NCBI GenBank assembly: GCA_049317525.1
Contig: JBMOIC010000004.1
Span: 1 to 64,000, forward strand
From: UBA961 sp049317525
GTDB taxonomy: Bacteria > Bacteroidota > Ignavibacteria > Kapaibacteriales > UBA961
Length of the DNA: 64,000 nt
Direction of reading: 5' to 3'
In this document: positions 1-8,514 of the stretch, piece after piece
How the letters are laid out: the number at the start of each line of letters is the position of its first letter
Position numbering within the stretch: position 1 is the stretch's first letter
Translations under genes and position numbers: made by a program
The notes under the pieces: generated by a model
Database searches by the model: none
What the model saw: the letters and a program-made list of their open reading frames with translations, nothing else
What the model was told of the DNA's origin: nothing

Positions 1-329
1 ATAATGGTTCCAGAAGGAGAATTTCCTTTTCTTACTTTATTGCCATCTATAAAGGCAAGTATTTTTCCTGCAGATGAATTGCCTTGTCTAACAAAATTAC
101 CAACAACGGTTGCAATGATTGTTCCAGATGGTGAATTTCCTTTTCTGATACGCTCTCCGTCAATTGTCATTACTATCTCACCAGAAGGAGAATTCCCTCT
201 TCTAATTCTATTCTTATCCATTGTTAATATTACATTTCCAGATGGGGATTGTCCCATTCGCATAATTTGAGCAGATAAATCATCTGCAATCGCAAACAAC
301 ATGAATAAGCACACAATTATTATTCTCAT
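1..329 (-). CDS. Secreted protein of 19-residue repeats (C-terminus cut by window edge)
   Basis: Reading the minus strand from an ATG at 329 gives an open frame that runs off the left edge, so only the first 109 residues are visible. It opens with a hydrophobic signal peptide, with likely cleavage after the LSA near residue 20. From Gln27 there are four full 19-residue units and the start of a fifth. The core is N-S-P-S-G, then I, V or T positions, then (I/V)DG, then I/V-R-x-G. At DNA level the units begin near 251, 194, 137, 80 and 23. An AGAGG stretch sits just before the start. The gene lies 11 bp downstream of the hydrolase at 341-1606 on the same strand, so the two may be co-transcribed. 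The glycine-rich strand-like period recalls small beta-repeat families of Bacteroidota (for example the so-called 4-fold beta flower), but that is inference. No function is assigned. Confidence 0.75.
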   Translation of the reverse strand, partial: MRIIIVCLFMLFAIADDLSAQIMRMGQSPSGNVILTMDKNRIRRGNSPSGEIVMTIDGERIRKGNSPSGTIIATVVGNFVRQGNSSAGKILAFIDGNKVRKGNSPSGTI

Positions 330-340
330 ACATACCTCTT

Positions 341-1606
341 TTATTCAACAAGAATACTTTTTATTATTTCTTTTTCGATTTCAGCAAAACCCATATCACC
401 TTTTGGTTGATATTTCATTCCATTAATGAGTATGATGATTCCTTTTTTATACAAAGGACTCATATACACTATTGTATAAGCACCATTTGCTCTGCCAATA
501 TGTCCTATCCAAGGAAAATCCTTTATAAATGGCCCTTGCTTTGAATTAATGATATGACAAGCCAAACCCCATTCTTTGAACAAATTATCAAATTGTCTAG
601 CATTATTATTAAGCTTTTCTTTCCACGATGAAGTAAACATCTTTTTTCTTAACATTTGCATCGCAGAATCTAATAACCATTGTCTAAAATAAGAGGCTAA
701 TCCAATGCTATTTATTCGTAAACCGGCTTGTGGAGAAAAACGTAAGACATTTAAGCCAGGTGTATAATGTTGAATTGATGTAAACACGAAATCATAATGC
801 TTGGTATAAAAATCTGCTTCTGGATGCCATGTTTGATTTCTCCATACATATTGTGGGCTTAATACTGCGTCTTTAGGTAATTCTTGGACAATGAATCCTC
901 CATCGACAGAATATCTTTGTAAAAGCCTTTCTCGAACAGATTGATAAAATGGTTTTTGCTCTATTGTCTCGATGATATGCGCAAGAATTACAAAATTCAG
1001 ATTTGTATAATGAAAATATTCTCCAGGTTTTATAGCAATAATTTCTCCTTTTTGCTTTTTTCTACTTGCAGGCAAAAAATGATAATTCCCTTTTGTACAT
1101 ATGTTCTTGAAAGGTTGTATCGATTGCGCTTGCAGTGAAGAATCTCTAAAGATAGTTTTCATTGCATATTCTACAATAATTTTACTATCCTTTAATGTGG
1201 AAGTATGATTCAAAAGCATCATTATCGTTATAGGTATTTTGGGATAAGCAGCATTATAGAGAGGAAAATCTAGAAATTGCTTGATATCATCATCCAGCGA
1301 AAGCTTCCCTTCTTCACATAATTGCATGGCAACAATGCCGGTAAACATTTTAGAAATGCTTGCAATCCTTAGGAATGTTGAATCAGAAAATGCTATACTA
1401 TCGGGGAATGCATGTCCATAAGAAAAAGAATGAAGATTCTTCTCCGAAAATGAAGCAACTGAACCCCCAAGAACTCCATATTTCTGAAATATGTGCCTTA
1501 AAATCTCTTGCTTTTCTTGAGGAAACACTTCTGCAGTTTGCCCCAAACTTTTTGACACATTAGCTAAGAGAAGAATAATCAATAGAAAATGAATCAATGT
1601 TTTCAT
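341..1606 (-). CDS. Serine beta-lactamase-like hydrolase (class C / PF00144 family), secreted
   Basis: This is a 421-residue protein with an N-terminal signal peptide (about residues 1-22). The catalytic elements of the beta-lactamase / DD-peptidase / esterase fold are visible: S83-I-S-K86 (SxxK), Y200-T-N202 (YxN) and H369-I-G371 (HxG, in place of KTG). Family members cleave small esters, D-amino-acid peptides or beta-lactams in the periplasm, and the real substrate cannot be read from the sequence. The Ala-x-Ser-x-Ser-Lys context and the late HxG look more like esterase or peptidase relatives than AmpC. It lies upstream of the repeat protein at 1-329 and downstream of a clear terminator at 1621-1652, so it probably has its own promoter. 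Confidence 0.88.
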   Translation of the reverse strand: MKTLIHFLLIILLLANVSKSLGQTAEVFPQEKQEILRHIFQKYGVLGGSVASFSEKNLHSFSYGHAFPDSIAFSDSTFLRIASISKMFTGIVAMQLCEEGKLSLDDDIKQFLDFPLYNAAYPKIPITIMMLLNHTSTLKDSKIIVEYAMKTIFRDSSLQAQSIQPFKNICTKGNYHFLPASRKKQKGEIIAIKPGEYFHYTNLNFVILAHIIETIEQKPFYQSVRERLLQRYSVDGGFIVQELPKDAVLSPQYVWRNQTWHPEADFYTKHYDFVFTSIQHYTPGLNVLRFSPQAGLRINSIGLASYFRQWLLDSAMQMLRKKMFTSSWKEKLNNNARQFDNLFKEWGLACHIINSKQGPFIKDFPWIGHIGRANGAYTIVYMSPLYKKGIIILINGMKYQPKGDMGFAEIEKEIIKSILVE

Positions 1607-1620
1607 GATGTATCTGGAGT

Positions 1621-1652
1621 AAAAAAAAACGAGACGAATAATCGCCTCGTTT
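1621..1652 (-). terminator. Rho-independent terminator after the 1676-2332 gene
   Basis: On the minus strand an 11-bp stem with a single G-T pair (1627-1637 against 1642-1652, tetraloop 1638-1641) is followed by a run of nine T residues (1621-1629, partly in the stem). It lies 24 bp past the stop codon of the 1676-2332 gene and before the start of the hydrolase gene, so it separates these two units. Confidence 0.88.
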
Positions 1653-1675
1653 CTAAAAATTCTCTTTTGTAATGA

Positions 1676-2332
1676 TTACATATTATAATGTAATTGCAAG
1701 ATAAACAGTGATGGGTCGGTTTGTGCTTTATACACATTTAAACCAATTGCGGCCTTCATATTTTTGGAAATATCATAAGATCCGCCAACATTCAAGCCAT
1801 TCATCCAATGCTTTCCAGACATAAATTCTGCTTTTACATGTATTTTATCATTAATTACTTGATATTCAATACTTGCCATTAAGCCTATTGTAGATTCACC
1901 AAACATACTATAAAATATACCAGCATTAATATCAGCTTTTGCAAGTAATTTATTAGCAGTTACTAAACCATATACATAGTATGAATCATTAGAATTCAAA
2001 TAATATGCTCCACCTATTGTTAGATTATGGTCAGCATTTAATACTTCCCGATGCTGAGCAGTAATTCCATACCAATTTTTGTCATTTGAACTTTTGTCAT
2101 TTGAAAAGTTTAAGAAATTTAACCCTACCTCAGTATCTTTATTGACGCCATACATGCCATACACTTGTGCTCTGTCCAAACCATCAGTTAAAAAAGTATT
2201 TGCTTGAAAATGCATTTTTCCCTCTGGTGTAACTACAGAATTAGGTACATTAAAATGCGTCTGCTGTGACCAAGCAGTAAGGCTACCCGTAATAATACAT
2301 ACCAAATAAACGAGAAATTTTGTGGATTTCAT
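1676..2332 (-). CDS. Small outer-membrane beta-barrel-like protein, unknown function
   Basis: The protein has 218 residues. I chose the ATG at 2332 because a GGGAAG ribosome-binding-like stretch lies just before it and because the protein then begins with a normal signal peptide (MKSTKFLVYL...AWSQ). An in-frame ATG 12 bp upstream is less likely. After the signal the sequence is a string of short alternating strands rich in Gly, Asn and aromatic residues (for example AQVYGMYGVNKD and IMASIEYQV-type segments). It ends in a hydrophobic-aromatic strand (FILQLHYNM), typical of outer-membrane barrels. I cannot assign a family. The gene is divergent from the uptake operon at 2537 across a 200-bp intergenic region and ends at its own terminator. 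Confidence 0.7.
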   Translation of the reverse strand: MKSTKFLVYLVCIITGSLTAWSQQTHFNVPNSVVTPEGKMHFQANTFLTDGLDRAQVYGMYGVNKDTEVGLNFLNFSNDKSSNDKNWYGITAQHREVLNADHNLTIGGAYYLNSNDSYYVYGLVTANKLLAKADINAGIFYSMFGESTIGLMASIEYQVINDKIHVKAEFMSGKHWMNGLNVGGSYDISKNMKAAIGLNVYKAQTDPSLFILQLHYNM

Positions 2333-2433
2333 GTGTCTTCCCAATAAAATATAAAATGAAGGGGCTAGTAGTTCCCCATTTGCTGCACATTCAAATTACT
2401 AAAAAAATATGCATTGAAAAATAGTCTCATAAT

Positions 2434-2456
2434 ATTTGTTTGATCGCATTTGTTTG
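2434..2456. repeat. Two direct copies of ATTTGTTTG, 14 bp apart
   Basis: ATTTGTTTG occurs at 2434-2442 and again at 2448-2456 in the divergent promoter region between the barrel-like gene (minus) and the uptake operon (plus). Direct repeats at a fixed short spacing can be activator sites or promoter elements, but in AT-rich DNA such a pair can also arise by chance. Confidence 0.35.
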
Positions 2457-2474
2457 TCAACAATAGAATCTTTA

Positions 2475-2493
2475 ATTTAGACTAAATCTAAAT
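2475..2493. promoter_or_regulatory. 19-bp inverted repeat, candidate metal-responsive operator
   Basis: The sequence is ATTTAGA-CTAAA-TCTAAAT, perfect 7-bp arms around a 5-bp centre. It ends 43 bp before the start of the DUF4856/imelysin/HTTM/TonB operon, within the usual range for a promoter-overlapping operator. The overall form, TTTAG...CTAAA within about 19 bp, is like operators of the DtxR/MntR and Fur families, which control metal uptake. No regulator gene of these families is in the window, so this is inference from symmetry, position and neighbouring genes. Confidence 0.5.
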
Positions 2494-2536
2494 AAGATGC
2501 TTTTCAAATCTGCATATATTTCATTGGAAAAATTCT

Positions 2537-3613
2537 ATGATTCGGATTATTGTCCCTTTATATACGACTATATTAGTCTTGTTTTTATCATCATGTGTTG
2601 ATAATTCAATTGCCCCTTTGAATACCCCAACGATTTATGATTCTACTCAATATTCTCATATTTCGAGTTCTACAATTAAGATAAGAGCGGATGTAAAAAA
2701 ATTATTAGATACTATAAAGTCTGCTAGAATAAATGGAAGTGCACCAGATTCCTTAACATTATTTGAATTATTAAAGCCTTTTTCAACATTAGGAACAAGT
2801 ACTTTTCAGAATACTAGTATAGGTTATATACAAGAGTTTTCTAAAACGAATAATGGCATGTATAATCCAAGATTATCAATAGCAGAAAACAAACAAGGTG
2901 GTGTATTTGCTGGAAGAGTTTTTGATGAAAATGGACTAGAATATCAAGAGATAATCGAAAAACTATGTTTTGGGAATCTATTTTATCACATGGCATCGCG
3001 TTTATCATTACATGATAGTACCACACATCTTTTCATAGCATTATTTGGGGCCAATCCTTCTTTTCCTAATTCTGATATCACACCAAGCAATCCAGATGTA
3101 TTTAGTGCAGCATATGCAGCAAGAAGAGATAAAAATGATGGAAATGGTTTTTATACCAATGCAAAGAAGGAATTAATTCGATTACAAGCCGCAATAAAAG
3201 CAGGAACTAATTATAATAAGGATGCATTATCGGCAAGAAAACAATTCTTTACTATATGGGAACAATCTTTGATGGCATCTGCAATTTCATATTGTTATGC
3301 TGCACATGCAAAGTTTATTCTTACAAATCCAACAGATGCTGATATTGCTTCAGGACTTCATGCTATTAATGAGGCTATAGGATTTGTACTAGCATATAAA
3401 GGAGTTTCAGAGAAATTAATTTCTGATACAGAACTTGATACGATACTTTCGCTCTTACATTCAATGCGTCCTTCACTATTTATAACAGACGCCTATAATA
3501 CCACACCAGATATCCTAAAAGTTATCGGAAGGATTCAAATGGTTTATGGCTTTTCTTCTCAGCAATTAGAAGATTTTAAAATCAATTGGGTTACTGTTCA
3601 AAACAGAAAATAA
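2537..3613 (+). CDS. DUF4856-type lipoprotein, first gene of TonB/imelysin uptake operon
   Basis: This 358-residue protein has a lipoprotein signal ending in LSSC with lipidation at Cys20, so it is probably anchored in the outer or inner membrane facing the periplasm. The body is largely helical. It begins with the Tyr-Ser/Thr-x-x-x-R-x-x-x-L-L pattern I associate with DUF4856, and has long amphipathic helices such as residues 215-285. DUF4856 proteins are found in Bacteroidota beside imelysin-like proteins, which matches the next gene one base downstream. Its biochemical role is unknown, and involvement in iron or other metal acquisition is inferred from the operon. A candidate operator lies at 2475-2493. 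Confidence 0.72.
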   Translation: MIRIIVPLYTTILVLFLSSCVDNSIAPLNTPTIYDSTQYSHISSSTIKIRADVKKLLDTIKSARINGSAPDSLTLFELLKPFSTLGTSTFQNTSIGYIQEFSKTNNGMYNPRLSIAENKQGGVFAGRVFDENGLEYQEIIEKLCFGNLFYHMASRLSLHDSTTHLFIALFGANPSFPNSDITPSNPDVFSAAYAARRDKNDGNGFYTNAKKELIRLQAAIKAGTNYNKDALSARKQFFTIWEQSLMASAISYCYAAHAKFILTNPTDADIASGLHAINEAIGFVLAYKGVSEKLISDTELDTILSLLHSMRPSLFITDAYNTTPDILKVIGRIQMVYGFSSQQLEDFKINWVTVQNRK

Positions 3614-3614
3614 C

Positions 3615-4709
3615 ATGAAATATATACTTGTCATATTGATATTACTGCAATTCTCTTGTACGGGGAATGCTCCTTCTAATCCAGATTCTCAATTTGATAG
3701 AACGAGAATGCTTGAATTTACCGCCAAGCAGATTATTATACCAATGTATGCTGATGTATTAAGTCATTCACATACTTTGGATAGTTTGTGCACAAACTTT
3801 ATGCTTCAACCAAATGAGACGCTGGTTATAGAGATGAGACAAGCATGGAAATCCTTAGCAATTTCATGGCAATATTGCTCGATGTTTGATTTTGGCCCTG
3901 CCGAATTTTCTGATGGAACCCTTTTTGAAAATATTGGAACATATCCTGTTTCAGTTAATAAGATTCTAAGTAAGATAGAGACAAAAGATACCCTGTTTGC
4001 TAATTTTGATAGAGATACCCGAGGTATTTATGCAATTGAATATCTATTATTTAATGATTCCTTGAATACATATAAGTTGTTGACAAATAAAGCAAATAAC
4101 AATGTAATTTATTTACAAAAATTGATTCAACATGTCATAACAAAAGTAGAAACAGTGCATAATGCTTGGATTAATGGATATTCACAAATATTTATTCAAA
4201 ACACTGGTGTCCAGGCTGGCTCTTCTATTTCTGAATTATACAATTCATTTGTTCATTCATATGAATTAATGAAAAACTATCAATGCGGATTACCTTTTGG
4301 ATTAAAGGTTGGTCAAGTATCAACAGAGCCAACAAAGACAGAGGGATTTTATAGTGGAATTTCGACAGAATTACTGTATCATCACAATCAGGCATTATTA
4401 TATTTTTGGCGAGGATATGCAAGGCTAAGTCCTCTATCAAGTCTAAGTGGTATAGGATTTAAAGATTATTTGTTGTCTATAGCAACTGGAAAACAATTAG
4501 TAGAAGATACTGAATATCAATGGGAACAGATTTCAAAACAAATATCACTATTAGACAGATCGATACCATTATCAGTGATGATAGATCGAAAAATGCCTAT
4601 TCTTCTAGATGTATTTACAGAATTATCTAAACATACACATTTCTTGAAAAGTGATATGTCTTCTCTATTAGGTATTTCAATTACATATACTAGCAATGAT
4701 GGTGATTAG
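3615..4709 (+). CDS. Imelysin-like (peptidase M75 family) lipoprotein
   Basis: This 364-residue lipoprotein has its lipobox ending at Cys15 (LQFSC). The sequence is all-helical, as in the imelysin / EfeO / IrpA family, whose members are periplasmic or surface proteins linked to iron uptake. The family signature GxHxxE aligns with residues 136-146 (RGIYAIEYLLF). The Glu is kept but the His is replaced by Tyr, so this copy may bind metal differently or not at all. The start follows the DUF4856 stop by one base. The stop codon shares a base with the GTG start of the HTTM gene (TAGTG at 4707-4711), so translation is probably coupled. Confidence 0.85.
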   Translation: MKYILVILILLQFSCTGNAPSNPDSQFDRTRMLEFTAKQIIIPMYADVLSHSHTLDSLCTNFMLQPNETLVIEMRQAWKSLAISWQYCSMFDFGPAEFSDGTLFENIGTYPVSVNKILSKIETKDTLFANFDRDTRGIYAIEYLLFNDSLNTYKLLTNKANNNVIYLQKLIQHVITKVETVHNAWINGYSQIFIQNTGVQAGSSISELYNSFVHSYELMKNYQCGLPFGLKVGQVSTEPTKTEGFYSGISTELLYHHNQALLYFWRGYARLSPLSSLSGIGFKDYLLSIATGKQLVEDTEYQWEQISKQISLLDRSIPLSVMIDRKMPILLDVFTELSKHTHFLKSDMSSLLGISITYTSNDGD

Positions 4710-6058
4710 TGCAGTTCTTGCAATCATTATCTACTCCAATTTCTTCTATTTCATTGGGAATATTTAGAATTTCTTTTGGTGCTTTGATATTGTTAAGTAC
4801 CATTCGTTTTATAGCATTAGGCTGGATAGAAGAACAAATAATACAACCTAAAATACATTTTCAGTATTATGGTTTTGAATGGATAACTGTTCCTTCCTCA
4901 TTCTATGTATATCTTCTGTATTCTGTATTAATTATTGCTTCATTCTGTGTAATGATAGGCTATAAATATCGCATAATGAGCGTACTATTATTCTTAGCCT
5001 TTACATATACTGAGTTATGGGATATATCCTATTATCTTAATCATTATTATGCAGTAAGTTTATTTAGCTTTTTATTATGCTTTTTACCTGCCCATTGCAT
5101 ATACTCTGTCGATAGCACATCTAAACCATCTATTTATCAAGCACTTATACCAAGATATTATATATTGCTTTTACAATTTCAAATTGCTATCATTTATCTG
5201 TATGCTGGAATAGCAAAGATTCAATATGATTGGTTGATACAGGCTTTACCTCTTTCTTTATGGTTACCTTCTCATAGTGATTTGCCAATTATTGGTAATC
5301 TATTATCAGCACGGTGGACATCATATGTGTTCTCGTGGTTTGGAATGCTGTATGATTGTACTATTCCCCTTTTTTTATCATTACAAACTACAAGAATATA
5401 TGCATATATAGCTGTTATATGCTTTCATACAATAACAGGGATATTGTTTCAGATAGGAGTATTTCCGCTAGTAATGATAGTGTTGACATTAATATTTTTT
5501 CCTCCTGAACAATTATTACAGATAATAAATAGAACTTTCTCTTTGTTTAACACTTCAGTTAAAGTAAGAGCTAATACATATAAGTCTACAAGTTTTTCTA
5601 TTCATCCAATTATCTATAGTTCATTGATTGCATATTGTCTTTTTCAATTATTGTTTCCTTTTCGATATGTATTATATCCTGGTAATGTGTATTGGACAGA
5701 GCAAGGCTATAGATTTGGTTGGCGAGTAATGTTAATTGAAAAGTCTGGATATACTCAATTTACTATCAAAGACTCATTAACAGGAAAAAAAGGCATTATC
5801 GATAATGCTGAATGGCTAACTAATCATCAAGAAAAGCAAATGAGTATGCAGCCAGATTTGATAGTACAATTTGCACATACTTTATCTACCTATTATCAAA
5901 AGAATGGATATACACATCCGATTATTACTGCAGATTCATGGGTAACATTGAATGGCAGAAAATCATATAGATTTATTGATCCTTCTATCAATCTAGCAAG
6001 TATTAATGATTCATGGTTTCATAAAAAATGGATATTATCAGAAGGAGTATCTAAATGA
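4709..6058 (+). CDS. HTTM-domain membrane protein (vitamin K-dependent carboxylase-like)
   Basis: This 449-residue protein starts at a GTG that overlaps the imelysin stop by one base. The first two thirds hold multiple transmembrane helices (about residues 20-290) with the HTTM pattern. The C-terminal soluble part contains the W..(E/Q)GxxFGWRVMLxEK segment and a long helical tail characteristic of full-length HTTM relatives of gamma-glutamyl carboxylase. Bacterial HTTM proteins of this type are not biochemically settled; in Bacteroidota they are often next to imelysin genes. Its place between the imelysin lipoprotein and the receptor suggests a role in modifying, assembling or energising the uptake system, which is inference. 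It ends with an ATGA overlap with the receptor gene. Confidence 0.85.
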   Translation: MQFLQSLSTPISSISLGIFRISFGALILLSTIRFIALGWIEEQIIQPKIHFQYYGFEWITVPSSFYVYLLYSVLIIASFCVMIGYKYRIMSVLLFLAFTYTELWDISYYLNHYYAVSLFSFLLCFLPAHCIYSVDSTSKPSIYQALIPRYYILLLQFQIAIIYLYAGIAKIQYDWLIQALPLSLWLPSHSDLPIIGNLLSARWTSYVFSWFGMLYDCTIPLFLSLQTTRIYAYIAVICFHTITGILFQIGVFPLVMIVLTLIFFPPEQLLQIINRTFSLFNTSVKVRANTYKSTSFSIHPIIYSSLIAYCLFQLLFPFRYVLYPGNVYWTEQGYRFGWRVMLIEKSGYTQFTIKDSLTGKKGIIDNAEWLTNHQEKQMSMQPDLIVQFAHTLSTYYQKNGYTHPIITADSWVTLNGRKSYRFIDPSINLASINDSWFHKKWILSEGVSK

Positions 6059-8514
6059 AGATATTCTTGATAATCATCTCGATATGTATACATGCACAGC
6101 TATTTGGATATTCGCATAGAACCAGCAATGAGATACTATCATCAAAAACAGTAAAAATATTGTGCATGATTATCTCATCTGAAACTCAGACAGCAATACC
6201 ATTTGCAAAAATTTACTTTTTTGATGACTTGCAGAAAGTAATGCGATCAGATAGCAATGGAATCTTTCAAAAAATTATAGTATGTAGAAAAGATAGTATA
6301 GCATTAAGAATACAAGCAAATGGATATGAATCTATTATTGCTACCATAGCATGCAATGAAGAAAAGCAGATGATCATGCTTCAAACAAAAAAATTGCAGG
6401 TTAAAGACATCATCGTGAATGCAGAGAAGAACTCCCTAATAAGTGCAAATAAAGTTGAATCAATACAAGAATCTGCTATTTATGAAGCTAAAAAGACAGA
6501 ATTAATTATTCCAGATTTATTGAATCCTAATAAAGCAGTAATGTTAGCAAGACAATTGTTTTCTAGGGTACCAGGATTAAATATTTGGGAAAGCGATCAA
6601 GCCGGACTTCAGCTTGGTATTGGAGGAAGAGGATTGAGTCCAAATCGTACAGCCCATTTTAATACAAGAATGAATGGCTATGATATAGCAGCAGATCCAC
6701 TTGGTTATCCAGAATCATATTTTACTCCGCCAATAGAAGCAATAGAAAGAATCGAGATAGTTCGAGGGGCTGCTTCGCTTCAATATGGACCTCAATTTGG
6801 TGGTATGATTAATTTTAAGATGAAAAAAGGTATAGATTCTGTGCCATTGCATGCTGAATTTAGAATGAATGGTGGATCTTTTGGGTTAATGGGTATATCT
6901 GCATTAGTTGGAGGAGAATCTAAAGGATTGAATTATATCAGCTTTTACTCGTATAAACAAGGCAATGGATGGCGTCCGAATTCCGATTTTTCGGCTCATA
7001 CCGCTTATTCATCTGTGTCTGCCAATATTAATGAACAACTTACACTTACTTTTGATGCTACATATCATCATTCATTAAGCCAACAACCAGGTGGTTTAAC
7101 AGATAGGCAATTTCAGGTAGATCCTTCGCAATCAAATAGATCAAGAAATTGGTTTTTGATAGATTGGCAGATATATGCTTTGAATATCCTCTATGAAATA
7201 TCGCCTTTAACCAGAATACAATCTCGAACATTTTCTGTTATAGCACAAAGATCGTCTGTAGGAAATCTTCAGAATATTTCAGTGTTAGATAATGGAAAAG
7301 AAAGAACATTAATAGATGGAGTTTTTGCAAATATTGGCAATGAAACTCGGTTAATGCATACATTTTTTATCAATGATATACCTGCTAATATTGTATTGGG
7401 TACAAGAATATATCAAGGATATTCAGTTCAAAAACAAGGCTTTGGTTCAAAGGGATCGGATGCAGACTTTACCTACTTAGATCAAGAGAATCCAGAGCAA
7501 TTAATGTATAAAAATCCAGGTAAAAATATTGCAGGATTTCTTGAATGTGTAATCAGGCCCACAGAAAACTGGAGCATTGTTCCAGGAATACGAGTTGAAT
7601 ATATTGCCACATATGCAAATGGATGGTATAAAGATAGAATAGTAGATCTTGCCGGTAATTTGGTACAATCATCTACATATAATGAACAGAAATCAAATCT
7701 ACGATCCTTTGGATTATTTGGTCTTGGAACAAGCTATGTATTGGAAAATGGACTTGAATTATATGCTAATTATGCGCAAAATTACAGAGCAATGACATTT
7801 AGCGATATGCGCATCGTTAATCCCAATTTTATTGTTGATACAAATTTATCTGATGAAAAAGGATTTAATGCAGATCTAGGAATTCGTGGTTCTTTGTTTA
7901 ACGGTTTATTCTATAGCGATATTAGTTGCTTTTATTTAGAATATGATAAAAGGATTGGAACAATCTTAGCAGCAGATAAAGCACCGTATTATATTCCATA
8001 TAGATTAAGAACCAATATTGGATCATCTAGAACGATTGGGATTGAAGCAATTGTAGAAACAGATATATGGAAACTGTGGATTGATGATGATTCAAGAAGC
8101 GTAAAAGCATTTATCAATATTTCATATTTAGATGGAATATATACTTCTTCATTGCAAACAGGAATAACAGGGAAACAAGTAGAACAAGTATCTCCTTTTA
8201 CACTAAGGACAGGATTACAATATGAACAAGATAAAGTAAAAGCAAGTATTCAATATTCTTATGTGCATAAGCAATATTCAGATGCAACCAATGCTGAATA
8301 TACATCAAATGCGGTGATTGGTTTAATCCCCTCTTATTCGATTATGGATATTTCATTGAGTTATAAACTATTACACTCATTGAGTGCTGATATACATATA
8401 CAGAATGTATTTAATGAGTTATACTTTACAAGAAGAGCCGAATCATATCCAGGACCAGGCATTTTACCTTCAGATCCCAGAAATATTACCTGTAGCATTC
8501 AATATTCATTATAA
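6055..8514 (+). CDS. TonB-dependent outer-membrane receptor (FecA-like)
   Basis: This 819-residue protein has a signal peptide (about 1-20) and an N-terminal carboxypeptidase-regulatory-like beta domain (about 33-115, with SDSNGIF and IQANGYE elements) as in Bacteroidota receptors. A plug domain follows (about 150-260, with RVPGLN, GIGGRGL, RIEIVRGAASLQYGP and GGMINF), then a 22-strand-type barrel to the C-terminus, which ends in ITCSIQYSL. The plug resembles ferric-dicitrate receptors more than SusC sugar receptors, and there is no SusD partner. The substrate is most likely an iron or other metal complex, supported by the imelysin neighbour. The start overlaps the HTTM stop by 4 bp (ATGA). 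The stop codon directly abuts the stop codon of the opposite gene. Confidence 0.9.
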   Translation: MKIFLIIISICIHAQLFGYSHRTSNEILSSKTVKILCMIISSETQTAIPFAKIYFFDDLQKVMRSDSNGIFQKIIVCRKDSIALRIQANGYESIIATIACNEEKQMIMLQTKKLQVKDIIVNAEKNSLISANKVESIQESAIYEAKKTELIIPDLLNPNKAVMLARQLFSRVPGLNIWESDQAGLQLGIGGRGLSPNRTAHFNTRMNGYDIAADPLGYPESYFTPPIEAIERIEIVRGAASLQYGPQFGGMINFKMKKGIDSVPLHAEFRMNGGSFGLMGISALVGGESKGLNYISFYSYKQGNGWRPNSDFSAHTAYSSVSANINEQLTLTFDATYHHSLSQQPGGLTDRQFQVDPSQSNRSRNWFLIDWQIYALNILYEISPLTRIQSRTFSVIAQRSSVGNLQNISVLDNGKERTLIDGVFANIGNETRLMHTFFINDIPANIVLGTRIYQGYSVQKQGFGSKGSDADFTYLDQENPEQLMYKNPGKNIAGFLECVIRPTENWSIVPGIRVEYIATYANGWYKDRIVDLAGNLVQSSTYNEQKSNLRSFGLFGLGTSYVLENGLELYANYAQNYRAMTFSDMRIVNPNFIVDTNLSDEKGFNADLGIRGSLFNGLFYSDISCFYLEYDKRIGTILAADKAPYYIPYRLRTNIGSSRTIGIEAIVETDIWKLWIDDDSRSVKAFINISYLDGIYTSSLQTGITGKQVEQVSPFTLRTGLQYEQDKVKASIQYSYVHKQYSDATNAEYTSNAVIGLIPSYSIMDISLSYKLLHSLSADIHIQNVFNELYFTRRAESYPGPGILPSDPRNITCSIQYSL

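Noticed and set aside
4..270. Plus-strand open frame antisense to the repeat protein at the left edge
   Set aside because: It exists only because the 57-bp repeats on the other strand keep a frame open; it has no start signal or recognisable features, whereas the minus strand has a signal peptide and coherent repeats.
4709..4711. GTG start of the HTTM gene as a sequencing error
   Set aside because: The overlap with the imelysin stop (TAGTG), and the correct family N-terminus beginning right there, make GTG a credible start.
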